From Candidatus Peregrinibacteria bacterium (GTDB lineage Bacteria; Patescibacteriota; Gracilibacteria; CAIRYL01): DNA of 61,463 bases. Below, one piece after another: positions 8,000-17,130 of the stretch. The translations under genes and the position numbers were made by a program. Every line of letters begins with the position of its first letter. Positions within the stretch are counted from its first letter, which is position 1. The notes beneath the pieces were generated by a model. That model was not told the DNA's origin, did no database searches, and saw nothing but the letters and a program-made list of their open reading frames with translations. The stretch is from NCBI GenBank assembly GCA_016220175.1, contig JACRHZ010000011.1, positions 1 to 61,463 on the forward strand, given 5' to 3'.

Positions 8000-8385
8000 C
8001 GAAAACTCCACGTCCTATTTCGTTTCATGAAGATGCAATTCAGTTTATTACTGCATACTTTTCTATTCCACGAGCTCTGGTAACGAACTGTGTCGGTTGG
8101 GAACTTGATCTTACTCTGCAAGCTCTTCCCCTACGACAATATTTTGATGTAATTGTGAACTATGAGCCTCCGCTCAGGGGAAAACCAGAAGGAGATTTAT
8201 ATCTCAAAGCAGCTGAAATACTCCAAGTTTCTGCCAAAAAATGTCTTATTTTTGAAGATTCTGCCACGGGAATTTTGTCGGGAAAAAATGCAGGAATGAC
8301 TGTTGTTGCAATTGATCGTGGAATACACCGAGATTTTCATGAAGCCGATGTTGTCGTACCATCTTTTTGTGAACTGATGCAATGA
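7996..8385 (+). pseudogene. HAD-superfamily hydrolase, C-terminal fragment (split gene)
   Basis: This 129-residue frame supplies the missing HAD motifs: motif II in RALVTNCVGWE (Thr), the motif III Lys in RGKPEGDLYLKAAEIL, and motif IV in CLIFEDSATGILSGKNAGM, where the acidic pair binds magnesium. It overlaps the first fragment by 4 bases (ATGA) in the -1 frame. Reading upstream in this frame without a start (KNRIL before M) joins smoothly to the N-terminal half, so one ancestral gene is clear. Confidence 0.65.
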
Positions 8386-8478
8386 AACTGATAACTGGTT
8401 CCTGACAACTAGACTACTGACTTCCCCTTGCTCTCGAGCGGAAAATCTGCAAGAATCCAGTGCGCTTTTTGCATTCAT

Positions 8479-9057
8479 ATGAAGCCATTCCTTTCTGCTT
8501 CTCTTCTCGGTGCTTTGCTCATATTTGCGGGATGTGGTGGTGGATCTCCAGAATATCAAATTCCTGGTGATACAGAACTCGAATCGATTTCACTTCAGGG
8601 TATTTCTCTAAAAAAACCACCCTCTTGGGAGCTCATTGACAGAACAGACCGTCCAGACGCTATCCCTTCAGATGTCATTTTGCTCATGAGGTCAGTAGAA
8701 CCGTGGGGAGCTCAACTTAATTTTGCACTTGTGGGCGTGGGGAAAGAGAAATTGCCGGAAAATACTTCTTCAATTCAGTACGCAAAGGCTGCTGTACAAA
8801 AAACAGAACAGGAAATTGTAAACTATGAATCTGTGAGCGAAGAAGATATTGATATTCAGGGAAACAAAGCAATATTTTTGCAGTTTCGGGGAAAAGAATC
8901 TCTTTCAGGAGATGTACGAGAATGGTTCCATCTTTTTGTTGCAAAGAATGATATGGGATATGTTGTCAGCGCGGTAACTCCTCTTGATGCTGAGGCGAAT
9001 CAAAAAGAATTCATAAAAAGTATCGTAAAGAGTTTTGCGTTTAGAGAAGCGAGTTGA
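8479..9057 (+). CDS. Putative lipoprotein of unknown function
   Basis: The ATG at 8479 gives 192 residues with a lipoprotein signal: MKPFLSASLLGALLIFAGC, with the lipobox Cys at about residue 19 followed by Gly residues. The frame is open upstream but lacks a signal there. The mature part (ISLKKPPSWELIDR ... ILLMRSVEPWG ... YAKAAVQKTEQEIVNYE ... EWFHLFVAKNDMGYVVSAVTP) resembles small secreted PsbP/DUF1795-like domains that bind hydrophobic surfaces. This similarity is by pattern only. A second, similar-sized lipoprotein lies at 20913-21419. Confidence 0.75.
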   Translation: MKPFLSASLLGALLIFAGCGGGSPEYQIPGDTELESISLQGISLKKPPSWELIDRTDRPDAIPSDVILLMRSVEPWGAQLNFALVGVGKEKLPENTSSIQYAKAAVQKTEQEIVNYESVSEEDIDIQGNKAIFLQFRGKESLSGDVREWFHLFVAKNDMGYVVSAVTPLDAEANQKEFIKSIVKSFAFREAS

Positions 9058-9072
9058 TCTTTTCATCATCAT

Positions 9073-9147
9073 GGCGACGTGGCCAAGTGGTAAGGCAGGA
9101 GCCTGCAAAGCTCTTACGCGGCGGTTCGAATCCGCCCGTCGCCTCCA
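9073..9147 (+). tRNA. tRNA-Cys (GCA)
   Basis: A complete cloverleaf: acceptor GGCGACG pairs with CGTCGCC, the discriminator is T, and CCA is encoded. The anticodon loop contains GCA (CTGCAAA). The T-arm is GCGGTTCGAATCCGC. It is followed 120 bases later by tRNA-Leu. Confidence 0.95.
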
Positions 9148-9172
9148 TTGGTGAATTCGAGACGAATGACAA

Positions 9173-9246
9173 ATCCGCGAAGCGGATGAGGAAATGAGTC
9201 CGAAGATCCAATGTCCCGCACACGAACGGAGTGAGTGGTGCGGGAC
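9173..9246. repeat. Two palindromic hairpins between the tRNA genes
   Basis: ATCCGC-GAA-GCGGAT (9173-9187), and GTCCCGCAC (9213-9221) with GTGCGGGAC (9238-9246). The first matches the ATCCGC hairpin inside the pseudo-tRNA near 32272 and the outer stem at 44645-44681. Neither has a T-run, so they look like dispersed REP-type elements rather than terminators. Confidence 0.55.
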
Positions 9247-9267
9247 CTCTGATGAATATTTTTGCAC

Positions 9268-9354
9268 GCCGAGGTGGCGAAATGGTAGACGCGAAGGACT
9301 TAAAATCCTTTGAGAGAATATCTCATGCGGGTTCAATTCCCGCCCTCGGCACCA
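9268..9354 (+). tRNA. tRNA-Leu (TAA)
   Basis: A class II tRNA with a long variable arm. Acceptor GCCGAGG pairs with CCTCGGC; discriminator A; CCA encoded. Anticodon stem AAGGA/TCCTT encloses loop CTTAAAA, so the anticodon is TAA. The T-arm is GCGGGTTCAATTCCCGC. Confidence 0.95.
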
Positions 9355-9380
9355 CATATTTCCCCTTCCATATTTTCTGA

Positions 9381-10262
9381 ATGAAAAATCCTCTTATTTC
9401 GCTCTTTCTTTGGCTTGGGAAAAAATTTCCGCAGCCTCCTCATCCTTTTAACACAGCGAAAAATGGGATTATGAGGCTTAATTACTCTGATTTTGAATAT
9501 AAAGGAGCAGAGGAGATTTGGAAGTATTACAAAAATGCAATTGATTTTCATTCCCTCCGAGGAAAGACAGTTCTTGATCTCGCGTGTGGAGCGGGAGGAA
9601 AAGGAGTTTGGTTTGCGGAAAAATATGGCGCAAAAATTATCGGGATCGATATTTCTCCACATTTTATTGAACAAGCGAAAACTTGCGCAAAAGAACACTC
9701 CGTAGAAGAATTTTGTGATTTTCGAGTGGGAGATGCACTTGATACAAAACTCGATACCGAAAGTGTTGATTACATTGTTCTTCACGACGCGCTTGAACAT
9801 ATTCCAAATACAGAAAATCTGTTCCACGAATGTCACCGAGTTTTAAAGTGTGGCGGGCTCCTTCTCTTTAATTTTGAACCATATTATCATTTTTTTGGAC
9901 ATCATATATGGGATGTGATTCCGATTCCATGGCTTCATCTCATCACTACCGAATCATTTCGTGTTGAACTCTATAAAACAGCAGTAACAAAATATCCTGA
10001 CGCAAAAGATCGTATCGGATTTCGGATTGGAAAAAATTCGAACGGAAAAGAGGCGTTTACCTATCTGAATGGAATCACGAGAAGGAAATTTATGAATATT
10101 CGAAAAAAATTCCTAGAAAATGATTTATTTCGAGTGGTGTATGAAGAATTTCGAACACTCAGGAGATTTCCATTGAATAAACTCGGAAAACTTCCTGTTC
10201 TGAATGAACTTTTTGTGAATACGCAAATTGGAGTGTGGGAAAAGATGGGAAAGAAGGATTGA
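9381..10262 (+). CDS. SAM-dependent class I methyltransferase
   Basis: A 293-residue protein with the Rossmann-type SAM-binding motifs: motif I in VLDLACGAGGKG, motif II acidic residue in IIGIDISPHFIEQA, DFRVGDAL, and motif IV in VDYIVLHDALEHIPN followed by ECHRVLKCGGLLLF. These are hallmarks of the UbiE/Methyltransf_11 group. The C-terminal third (HHIWDVIPIPWLHLITT ... RRKFMNIRKKFLEND) resembles methyltransferases near polysaccharide genes that act on lipid- or sugar-linked substrates, but the substrate cannot be inferred. It follows tRNA-Leu and precedes the HicBA pair in the same direction. Confidence 0.85.
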   Translation: MKNPLISLFLWLGKKFPQPPHPFNTAKNGIMRLNYSDFEYKGAEEIWKYYKNAIDFHSLRGKTVLDLACGAGGKGVWFAEKYGAKIIGIDISPHFIEQAKTCAKEHSVEEFCDFRVGDALDTKLDTESVDYIVLHDALEHIPNTENLFHECHRVLKCGGLLLFNFEPYYHFFGHHIWDVIPIPWLHLITTESFRVELYKTAVTKYPDAKDRIGFRIGKNSNGKEAFTYLNGITRRKFMNIRKKFLENDLFRVVYEEFRTLRRFPLNKLGKLPVLNELFVNTQIGVWEKMGKKD

Positions 10263-10320
10263 ATGATGAAGAGAATTTTTGATATGATGCTCTCAGAAGA
10301 TTCTGTTTATTTTCATTATT

Positions 10321-10545
10321 ATGTACACTTTTCATTTACTTTTTCGACCAGAACCTGAGGGCGGATATACTGTTCTCGTTCCAAGCCTTCCCGGATGTCT
10401 TACTTGGGCAGAATCTATTGAAGATGGGAAGGAACTCATAAAAGAAGCAATTCATGTGTACCTCGAAAGTGTTGAGAAACATTCGGAAAAGATTCATGAC
10501 GATACTGAATCTTTTTATACATCCGTAAATTACGATCATGTCTAA
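10321..10545 (+). CDS. hicB: HicB-family antitoxin
   Basis: A 74-residue protein with the partial RNase H-like HicB fold: FHLLFRPEPEGGYTVLVPSLPGCLTWAESIEDG, matching the family's 'eeGGy.v.vPdlPGc.t.Gdt.eEA', then a helix KELIKEAIHVYLESVEK. No separate DNA-binding C-terminal domain is evident, so it is the short HicB form. It precedes hicA, the reverse of the E. coli order, and overlaps it by 8 bases. Confidence 0.88.
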   Translation: MYTFHLLFRPEPEGGYTVLVPSLPGCLTWAESIEDGKELIKEAIHVYLESVEKHSEKIHDDTESFYTSVNYDHV

Positions 10546-10750
10546 ATTCCCCGTGTATACACCGGAGGAAATTATCAGAATTTTAAAAATAAATGGATTT
10601 ATGGAGGATCGACAGAAAGGAAGCCATAAAGTTTTTTATAATGCAAAAACTCTTCAACGCGTAGTTGTCCCCTGCCATAAAAAAGATCTTCCTATTGGAA
10701 CTGCTCGATCAATTTTGAAAATGGCAGGATTACTTGGAAATGATGAATAA
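10538..10750 (+). CDS. hicA: HicA-family toxin (mRNA interferase)
   Basis: A 70-residue double-stranded-RNA-binding-like toxin: [26 protein letters not shown], with the catalytic His in GSHKVF, then [25 protein letters not shown], the usual 'vpvP.H...l..GTlrsIlrqaGl' block. HicA cleaves mRNA at the ribosome when HicB is lost. Its last codons overlap the start of trpB, so toxin and TrpB translation may be coupled. Confidence 0.9.
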   Translation: MSKFPVYTPEEIIRILKINGFMEDRQKGSHKVFYNAKTLQRVVVPCHKKDLPIGTARSILKMAGLLGNDE

Positions 10751-11972
10751 ATTATCAGAACATCATAGCGGCCATTTTGGTGAGTACGGCGGACGATTCG
10801 CTCCAGAAGTTCTGCTTCCTGCTCTTACAGAAACGGAAAAAGTATGGAATGAAGTAAAAACCGATCCAAAATTTTGGAAGGAGTTTGATTATTATGCAAA
10901 AACATATGTGGGAAGACCTTCTCCACTGTATTTTGCGGAGAATATCACCAAAAAACTTGGTGGCGCAAAAATTTACGTAAAGCGTGAGGATTTGAATCAC
11001 ACAGGAGCACATAAAATTAATAATGCTCTTGGACAAGCTCTTCTCGTAAAACGAATGGGAAAGAAGCGGGTCATTACCGAAACCGGAGCCGGGCAAAATG
11101 GCCTTGCCGTTGCAACGGTTTCAGCACGATTTGGATTCGACTGCACCGTGTACATGGGAGAAATTGACGTCGCAAGGCAGAGACCAAACGTGTTTTGGAT
11201 GGAACGGCTCGGGACAGAAGTTGTTCCAGTGCTTACCGGAACAAAAACGCTCAAAGATGCGACGAATGAGGCACTTCGAGATTGGATTACCAATGTTCAG
11301 AGTACGCACTATATTATTGGATCAGCGCTTGGTCCGTATCCATTTCCCGAAATGGTGCGTGAATTTCAGCGAATTATTGGACGGGAAGCAAAACAGCAAA
11401 TTTTAGAAATGGAAGGAAAGTTGCCAGAAATGATCATTGCCTGCGTTGGAGGTGGATCAAATTCCATTGGAATTTTCACTGATTTTCTTGAAGAAAAATC
11501 CGTGAAGCTCATCGGAGTTGAAGCTGGAGGAAAAGGAATTCAGGGAAATGAACATGCCGCGAGATTTGCTGGAAAAAATGCTCGTGTTGCTGTCGTTCAA
11601 GGATACAAAAGCATTTTCCTTCAAGATGACGATGGACAAATCGCTCCAACGCATTCGATTTCTGCGGGGCTTGATTATGCAGGAATTGGTCCAGAACACG
11701 CATATCTCCACGATCTCAAACGTGTGGAATATACATTTGCGTGTGATGAAGAAGTTCTGGAAACGCTGAAACTCGTGATGAGGGAAGAAGGAATGATTCC
11801 GGCGCTTGAAAGTGCACATGCCTGGGTGGAAGCCATAAAACGTGCGCCAATGATGAAATCAGATGAAATTATTATCGTGAATCAGAGTGGACGCGGAGAC
11901 AAGGACATTTTTTTGATTGCAGAAGCGCTCAAAGATGAAGGATGGAAGGAGTTTTTGAAAAGCAAAACATGA
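10743..11972 (+). CDS. trpB: Tryptophan synthase beta chain
   Basis: About 409 residues from the ATG at 10743 (another ATG lies at 10740), a normal TrpB1 length. TrpB condenses indole with L-serine using PLP. The PLP lysine is in [18 protein letters not shown], the catalytic Glu in [11 protein letters not shown], the glycine loop in [10 protein letters not shown], and the C-terminal serine loop in [24 protein letters not shown] is the standard N-terminus. No trpA or other trp gene lies in the window, so it may salvage imported indole or pair with a distant TrpA. The start overlaps hicA by 8 bases and the stop overlaps the next start (ATGA). Confidence 0.97.
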   Translation: MNKLSEHHSGHFGEYGGRFAPEVLLPALTETEKVWNEVKTDPKFWKEFDYYAKTYVGRPSPLYFAENITKKLGGAKIYVKREDLNHTGAHKINNALGQALLVKRMGKKRVITETGAGQNGLAVATVSARFGFDCTVYMGEIDVARQRPNVFWMERLGTEVVPVLTGTKTLKDATNEALRDWITNVQSTHYIIGSALGPYPFPEMVREFQRIIGREAKQQILEMEGKLPEMIIACVGGGSNSIGIFTDFLEEKSVKLIGVEAGGKGIQGNEHAARFAGKNARVAVVQGYKSIFLQDDDGQIAPTHSISAGLDYAGIGPEHAYLHDLKRVEYTFACDEEVLETLKLVMREEGMIPALESAHAWVEAIKRAPMMKSDEIIIVNQSGRGDKDIFLIAEALKDEGWKEFLKSKT

Positions 11973-13168
11973 ACCAGAAAAAATTCTTCATCTCTCTGTG
12001 TCTATTTCTCGTCATTTTTATTGTTCCGAGTTTTAGAAACGTGTACCACTGGTTTCCTTTTCCTGAGCTTTTTGCCTTTTTGTACCTTATCTCTGGAGGA
12101 GTTGTATTTTATGTGCTCTTTCGAAATGTCGTTATCACATTCATCGAAAAAGTCCCTTCCAAAATAATTTTTCTTTGCGGAATTGTATATCTCCTCATAA
12201 TGTCCGCATTTACATTTCAAGTTCTCGATTGGAGCAATTCACTCAAATCTTTTAGGAGAGATTCCACGGCAGATGATGCAATGATTCTTTCTGCACAATC
12301 TTTTTTTGATGGTGCGGGAATGTATAACGCCACTTTGTATGATGGCGCGCCAATTTCTCCAGGTCCCGGATGGATTCTCTTAAACTCCCCTCTCTCTCTT
12401 TCCGGACTCTATTTTCTCATCACTCCCATTTGGCTGGGAATTTTTTTATGGATGATTTGGAAAAAGTCTCATCATCATTTTCCTGTTGTGTTTGTGCTAA
12501 TAACTCTCTCGATGAGCACGATATTTTGGACGTTGACTGGCGTTGGTCATGATCTTGTTTCCATATCTTTCGCGATCGGGATTTTTTTTCTTATGACGAA
12601 AAATATTACGAAAGAAACGCGAATTCTTACGCTTCTATTCATTGCGATATTTGTCGGAATTATCTCAACATCTCGAATTCTCTTTCTTATTCTTCCATGT
12701 ATTTTTGCTCTGATAATTCCGTTCACAAAGCGTGCATTTCTTTTCTTCGTTACTTCTCTCATTACCGCGCTTCTTTTCCATTTCATATTTTTTGAATTGT
12801 CATCAAATTATGATCCGCTCCATCTTTTCTCGAGAGGCGAAAGAAGTGTTGGATATGATCTTATGGCGCTTGGCGGAATTTTGGAAATTGGTATTGGAGC
12901 TCTTTCTCTGTATTTGTACACACATCCGAAAATCCAATTTGCTTACAAAAATATTCTCCCGCTTCTTCTCCTTTTTCTACCACTTTTCTTAATTTCTTTT
13001 GGCGAACTTCGAAATGTTGGTTTTGATTTTGCAAAATGGGAAGGAGCAAATTATCTTATTCCGGTGTGGGGAATGTATTTGGTGACGATTTTAGGAGAAA
13101 TGAACGTTGCAAAAACTGGCTCTCCCGTATCCCGTAACAGAAGCCTCTTCATGTCGCTAATGAAGTAG
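11969..13168 (+). CDS. Polytopic membrane protein, GT-C glycosyltransferase-like
   Basis: A 399-residue protein from an ATG overlapping the trpB stop (ATGA). It has about ten hydrophobic helices. Between the second or third and the next helix lies the loop [25 protein letters not shown], followed by [15 protein letters not shown]. An acidic first extracellular loop and a following Pro-rich 'P..P...L.sPL' block are typical of GT87/GT39-type integral-membrane glycosyltransferases that use polyprenyl-phosphate sugars. The similarity is by layout only. Two substrate-facing Asp residues are consistent with activity. Confidence 0.7.
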   Translation: MNQKKFFISLCLFLVIFIVPSFRNVYHWFPFPELFAFLYLISGGVVFYVLFRNVVITFIEKVPSKIIFLCGIVYLLIMSAFTFQVLDWSNSLKSFRRDSTADDAMILSAQSFFDGAGMYNATLYDGAPISPGPGWILLNSPLSLSGLYFLITPIWLGIFLWMIWKKSHHHFPVVFVLITLSMSTIFWTLTGVGHDLVSISFAIGIFFLMTKNITKETRILTLLFIAIFVGIISTSRILFLILPCIFALIIPFTKRAFLFFVTSLITALLFHFIFFELSSNYDPLHLFSRGERSVGYDLMALGGILEIGIGALSLYLYTHPKIQFAYKNILPLLLLFLPLFLISFGELRNVGFDFAKWEGANYLIPVWGMYLVTILGEMNVAKTGSPVSRNRSLFMSLMK

Positions 13169-13171
13169 CCT

Positions 13172-13462
13172 TTATTTCATATCAATACCATAGCTTTCTT
13201 TAACGTTCTTCAATTCTAACTCACGACTTAATCTCCGCTGCACTCGCGCTCTTACTCCTTCTGATAAACGATTTAGAGGATCAGATCCATTCTCAAAGAG
13301 AGCTTCCACGTCTCCCCTACATGTGTCAGAGAGTGTTCCTCCACCTCCGCTAAGAAGTTCTTTCCCCCATTCCCACCACCCGCCGCCTTGACTCTCTCCG
13401 ACTCCTGCCGCATTTTGCTCCAATCTCCTCAGTCCTTCTAGTAAATGACTTTGATTTGGCAT
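13172..13462 (-). CDS. Small hypothetical protein
   Basis: A 96-residue hydrophilic protein with a Gly-rich centre (GVGESQGGGWWEWGKELLSGGGGTL) and a basic amphipathic tail (GVRARVQRRLSRELELK). No family is recognised. Codon use is less A/T-biased than the neighbours. A TTGACA box lies at 13506-13511 on the minus strand, but the -10 box is poor. It resembles the other orphan genes near 29.5, 32 and 37.6 kb in style. Confidence 0.5.
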   Translation of the reverse strand: MPNQSHLLEGLRRLEQNAAGVGESQGGGWWEWGKELLSGGGGTLSDTCRGDVEALFENGSDPLNRLSEGVRARVQRRLSRELELKNVKESYGIDMK

Positions 13463-13555
13463 AAAAAAATATAAATTTTATTCATTTTCCTCGTTTTTTT
13501 GATTTTGTCAAGCAGCATCGATCACTTTTTTTGATCAACATTCTAAAAAATCCCT

Positions 13556-14257
13556 TTAATTCGGCAAAATATCATAATTTTCCACTTCCGAAATTTTTTG
13601 ATTTCGCGAAAGTTCTGGATTATAAATCTGGTAGAAAAGCTCAACAAGTTGCTGCGTGCTCAGTTGTTCCACCTGAAGATTGCAATTTTCGAGTCCTACT
13701 TTCACCACATTTACTCTCTGTATCAGACCTTTTTTCTGATTTTCAAATTCCCGATGACGCTCCCTGATTTTTGGAAAAGAATCTTCTGGAGAAATATAGT
13801 CCAAAAATTTTCGAATAATCCCCTTATTCTGCGAACGGAATGGATCATACGGAACAATCACAAAAAACTTTTTTTCCATAATATCCGCGTATTCCACGAG
13901 CTTTTTAATGTAATCGTGATATTCGAGCGTCTGCTTTTGCAGGAGATGATTTTGCTGTTTCGTCGCGATATCCTTGAGCTTATCGAGATAGTGATCAATG
14001 TCGAGTTTTCGTGATCTCACGAGCACCTGAATCGGAAATTCCAATGTATTCAAAAATCCCTGATACGCATAAATAAGTGAATTCTGCTCTGCTTCAGACT
14101 TGAGATTAAAATTCACACTTGAGGTTTGGAGCACAGCTCTCACGCCACCATTTTTAAGCACCACGACTCCATCTTTTATTTCCGCAATGGGAAGATACAG
14201 TGCGGAACTATGCATTGTTCCCGTATTTTTTTTATTTCGTACACTCGTATCATTCAT
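13556..14257 (-). CDS. TraC/VirB4 N-terminal-like protein (type IV secretion-related)
   Basis: A 233-residue protein resembling the N-terminal domain of TraC/VirB4: LYLPIAEIKDGVVVLKNGGVRAVLQTSSVNFNLKSEAEQ, then LEFPIQVLVRSRKLDIDHYLDKL and a long helix, EKKFFVIVPYDPF, and the end LVELFYQIYNPELSRNQ. No Walker A/B ATPase domain follows, so this is the free-standing short form common in CPR genomes. It lies 17 bases after the PrgI-like gene, which supports a shared membrane-associated complex. What the complex transports is unknown. Confidence 0.75.
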   Translation of the reverse strand: MNDTSVRNKKNTGTMHSSALYLPIAEIKDGVVVLKNGGVRAVLQTSSVNFNLKSEAEQNSLIYAYQGFLNTLEFPIQVLVRSRKLDIDHYLDKLKDIATKQQNHLLQKQTLEYHDYIKKLVEYADIMEKKFFVIVPYDPFRSQNKGIIRKFLDYISPEDSFPKIRERHREFENQKKGLIQRVNVVKVGLENCNLQVEQLSTQQLVELFYQIYNPELSRNQKISEVENYDILPN

Positions 14258-14274
14258 AAGAAAAGGAAAAATAA

Positions 14275-14871
14275 TTATGCGTGTTTGAGTTGAGATGCTG
14301 CAATGGCATGAGAAAGACGTACTTCGTGTCTCTCTTTCTCCAGCGCTGAAAGATGAAGCCCTGTGTCATCATTATGATCACCGGGGAGATTTTTTTCTTC
14401 ATCCGAAAAAGCCGATTGGTGATCCAAAATCATTGTGAGCTTTTCGAGCGAAGTTTTGTCCTGTATTTTTGCCTGTTTTTGTTCTTCCTCAGATTTCGCA
14501 GATTTTTCCTGATCTTTTGCTTTTTGATCATTTCCGACTTTCGCTGTTACAAATGTGTAATGGAGCTTTGTCGTAACGGATTTATCCCACCACCTTCTCC
14601 GAGCATTATGATTGTATTCGTAAAGAAGAAGTGCCCATTTCAAAAAACTCACATCATTTATCCTCAAAAAGGCAAAGGCGAGCGAAAGAAAAAATGGAAT
14701 ACAAATAAATACATAGTCGATAATTCCGAGAAAATATGAATCCGAAAGTATCAAAAAAATAGTATATGAAATTCCGCCGCCTGCCGCGAGAATGAGAAGT
14801 TGCTTCAGTGTGAGAGGACCAATAATTTTGTCCTCAATCTGAACATCCGCTGGAATTTTGTATTGGAGCAT
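14275..14871 (-). CDS. PrgI-family membrane protein
   Basis: A 198-residue protein with the PrgI signature: an N-terminal KIPADVQIEDKIIGPLTLKQLLILAAGGG, two membrane helices (about residues 24-45 and 50-70), and a cytoplasmic helical tail. The tail from about residue 120 is very rich in Lys/Glu/Gln (coiled-coil-like). PrgI proteins are VirB3-like partners of TraC/VirB4 in Gram-positive type IV secretion. Here it is the first gene of a two-gene unit with the TraC-like protein. Confidence 0.8.
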   Translation of the reverse strand: MLQYKIPADVQIEDKIIGPLTLKQLLILAAGGGISYTIFLILSDSYFLGIIDYVFICIPFFLSLAFAFLRINDVSFLKWALLLYEYNHNARRRWWDKSVTTKLHYTFVTAKVGNDQKAKDQEKSAKSEEEQKQAKIQDKTSLEKLTMILDHQSAFSDEEKNLPGDHNDDTGLHLSALEKERHEVRLSHAIAASQLKHA

Positions 14872-14928
14872 TGTTTTTGATCGTAACCATCACACAATTA
14901 TACAGGAAATACCGATATTTATCAAATT

Positions 14929-15921
14929 TCACCACGTGGTTTTTTTGAGGATTTCATCTCTCTCTTCGTCATCCGCAAACCTTGGCTTCCAGAGTTTTTC
15001 TATCACAATCGGTTTGATTTCATATCCTGTAATTTTTGCGTCTTCAAATCTCACTTCCGCGAGAATTCCTTTTTTCGTTTCCGAGAGAAGTTGGTCAAAT
15101 ACGAGATTCCCGAGGGAATAAAAAACTATGCCACCGTTATATTCCTCCACTGGCTGAATAACATGCGGATGATGACCAATAACGAGCGATGCGCCAGCAT
15201 CAATGGCATTATGGGCAAATTCTACAAAATCCTTATGTGGACGTGAAATATATTCTGATCCCGTATGAACAGAAACAATCACCACATCAGCAATCTCTTT
15301 TGTCCTTTGAATCCGTTCTCGCAAAAGATCTGCGTCAGGAATCATCGCATACCCCGGTTTTTCCTCTGTAGCGGCGTAGTATGGTGAAATATCAGAATAT
15401 GCGAGGAAGCCAAAAACAACATCGTTCGCCACGAGAAACGTCGGCTCTAAAGAGGATTCCGAATTTTCTCCCGCTCCAACAAATCGAATATCATTTTCTT
15501 TGAGCATATCCATCGTATATAAAACTCCTTCTTTTCCCGCATCGCCTATGTGGTTATTGGCGAGAGAAACGATATCAATTCCGGCAAAAAGAAGACCTTC
15601 AATGGACTTTACATCAGCGCCAAAAACCATGCCTCCTGAAAAGTGTTGTGGAGCTCTATCAAATGGAGATTCGAGATTTACAAATGTGATATCTGCTGAG
15701 GAGAGATACTCGGCAATATCTTGGAATGGAGCGGTGTAATCATTATTTTTCTCCATGAGCACGTCCACATATCTCGAGAGCATGACGTCTCCTCCAAAAA
15801 TAAGAGTGTTTTTGTGCACTTCTGGCGGATCAATATGGAATTTCTGAACAGGAATCTTCTTCGTGTCTTCCTCTGGAGATGAAGGCGCTCCATGAAGGGC
15901 TGATCTGAGTTCCGTCCGCAT
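14929..15921 (-). CDS. CapA-family metallophosphoesterase-like protein
   Basis: 330 residues from the ATG at 15921. PGA_cap landmarks are LIFGGDVMLSRYVD near residue 40, DITFVNLESPFD, DIVSLANNHIGDAG, VIVSVHTGSEYI, HNAIDAGASLVIGHHPHVIQPVEEYNGG and FYSLGNLVFDQ. The Asp, Asn and His residues of these motifs form a calcineurin-like metal site. CapA proteins take part in poly-gamma-glutamate or related envelope polymer work. The frame stays open upstream of the ATG and encodes a hydrophobic segment (about 15975-16040), so the true protein may carry an N-terminal membrane anchor with a non-standard start. Confidence 0.85.
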   Translation of the reverse strand: MRTELRSALHGAPSSPEEDTKKIPVQKFHIDPPEVHKNTLIFGGDVMLSRYVDVLMEKNNDYTAPFQDIAEYLSSADITFVNLESPFDRAPQHFSGGMVFGADVKSIEGLLFAGIDIVSLANNHIGDAGKEGVLYTMDMLKENDIRFVGAGENSESSLEPTFLVANDVVFGFLAYSDISPYYAATEEKPGYAMIPDADLLRERIQRTKEIADVVIVSVHTGSEYISRPHKDFVEFAHNAIDAGASLVIGHHPHVIQPVEEYNGGIVFYSLGNLVFDQLLSETKKGILAEVRFEDAKITGYEIKPIVIEKLWKPRFADDEERDEILKKTTW

Positions 15922-16134
15922 TTTTGTTTGGTCATGCTGCGAAATAATGGAAGTTTCAAAAATATGCCCTGGGAATTCTTGGAGAATGAGAAGGACTATC
16001 CCAAAAACAAGCAGGATAATGCCGAAAAAGAGGAGAAATACCCGAAATGTGTGTGTGTATTTGTGAATACGAGGAGGACAATATTATTTGTATTTTTGAT
16101 ATATTATACATTTTTTTACTTATTTTGGCAATTT

Positions 16135-17070
16135 TTGACTTTTTCCGATATTTTCTCGAAAATCTCGGAAGTGATACCACTTCTCAAAAAAATTAATTCT
16201 CTTTTGGCGTTTTTTGCAATCTGGGAATATCCTCTTCAGAAAGAGGAAATTGAACTGTTTCTTGGCGAAAATGTGGCTCAAGAAATTTTGAACCAACATT
16301 TTGTCGCTCTCGAAGGAAAATATTATTCCACCATTTCCGACACAGAACTCCTCAAAAAAAGACGTGCAGAAGCAGAAATTTTCTCCGAAGTAATTCAAAA
16401 AAAAGCACGGAAATTTGCGAAAATATTACGGCATTTTCCATTTTTGAGATGTGTTTCTCTGTGCAATACCGGAGCCATGGGACCGGTTTCAAAGGACAGC
16501 GATATTGATTTTTTTCTCATTACCAAAAAAGGACGAATTTGGACGGCGAGATTTTGGAGTACTTTCTTTTTTCACATCATCGGGCTCAGAGCAAAAAGAA
16601 CTGACACTTCGGGGAAATTCTGTCTCTCGTTTTATATTGATGAAGAGTTTGGAAGTTTTGAAAAATTGAAAAAACCTCATGACATCTACCTTCCGTTTTG
16701 GATTTTCACCCTTCAGCCATTTTGGGGAAAACCGTATTTTGAAAAATTTTGGGAAGAAAATAAAAGTTGGATTTCCAAAGAATATGGCATCCCTCAGCCA
16801 GACATGAAGATAATTCACTGGGATGAAAATTCCGAAAAGGAAAGTATTCTCCAAAAAATTCTTGAATTTTTTCAGCCAAATTTTTTCGAACAAATTTTCC
16901 GAGCGATTCTCCTTCTAAAATCCAAAAAATTCCGAAATCCCAATTCTCCAGAATACGCTCCTGACATGATTTTTGAGAATGATATTCAAAAACTTCATAA
17001 TCCTGATCTCAGAAATGAAATTCAAGAGAAATGGGAGGCACATTATCAAAATTTAAAATCTAAAATTTAA
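16135..17070 (+). CDS. Nucleotidyltransferase-domain protein
   Basis: The start is uncertain: the frame is open from 15928, but the first part is antisense to the putative CapA membrane anchor. In-frame TTG at 16135 and GTG at 16171 are the likely starts. An N-terminal winged-helix-like part (INSLLAFFAIWEYPLQKEEIELFLG) precedes the polymerase-beta-type motif CNTGAMGPVSKDSDIDFFLI, with the GS/GA-x10-DxD arrangement of minimal nucleotidyltransferases. The C-terminal half is helical and unknown. Such proteins may modify small molecules or RNA; the substrate cannot be inferred. Confidence 0.65.
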   Translation: MTFSDIFSKISEVIPLLKKINSLLAFFAIWEYPLQKEEIELFLGENVAQEILNQHFVALEGKYYSTISDTELLKKRRAEAEIFSEVIQKKARKFAKILRHFPFLRCVSLCNTGAMGPVSKDSDIDFFLITKKGRIWTARFWSTFFFHIIGLRAKRTDTSGKFCLSFYIDEEFGSFEKLKKPHDIYLPFWIFTLQPFWGKPYFEKFWEENKSWISKEYGIPQPDMKIIHWDENSEKESILQKILEFFQPNFFEQIFRAILLLKSKKFRNPNSPEYAPDMIFENDIQKLHNPDLRNEIQEKWEAHYQNLKSKI

Positions 17071-17130
17071 CATTTAAAATTTCCCCCTTCTCTGCTACTC
17101 TTCACGAGCTCTCTCTCTCCATCACATTTC

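Noticed and set aside
9213-9246. Terminator after tRNA-Cys
   Set aside because: The stem is good but the loop is 16 bases and no T-run follows; it looks like a dispersed palindrome.
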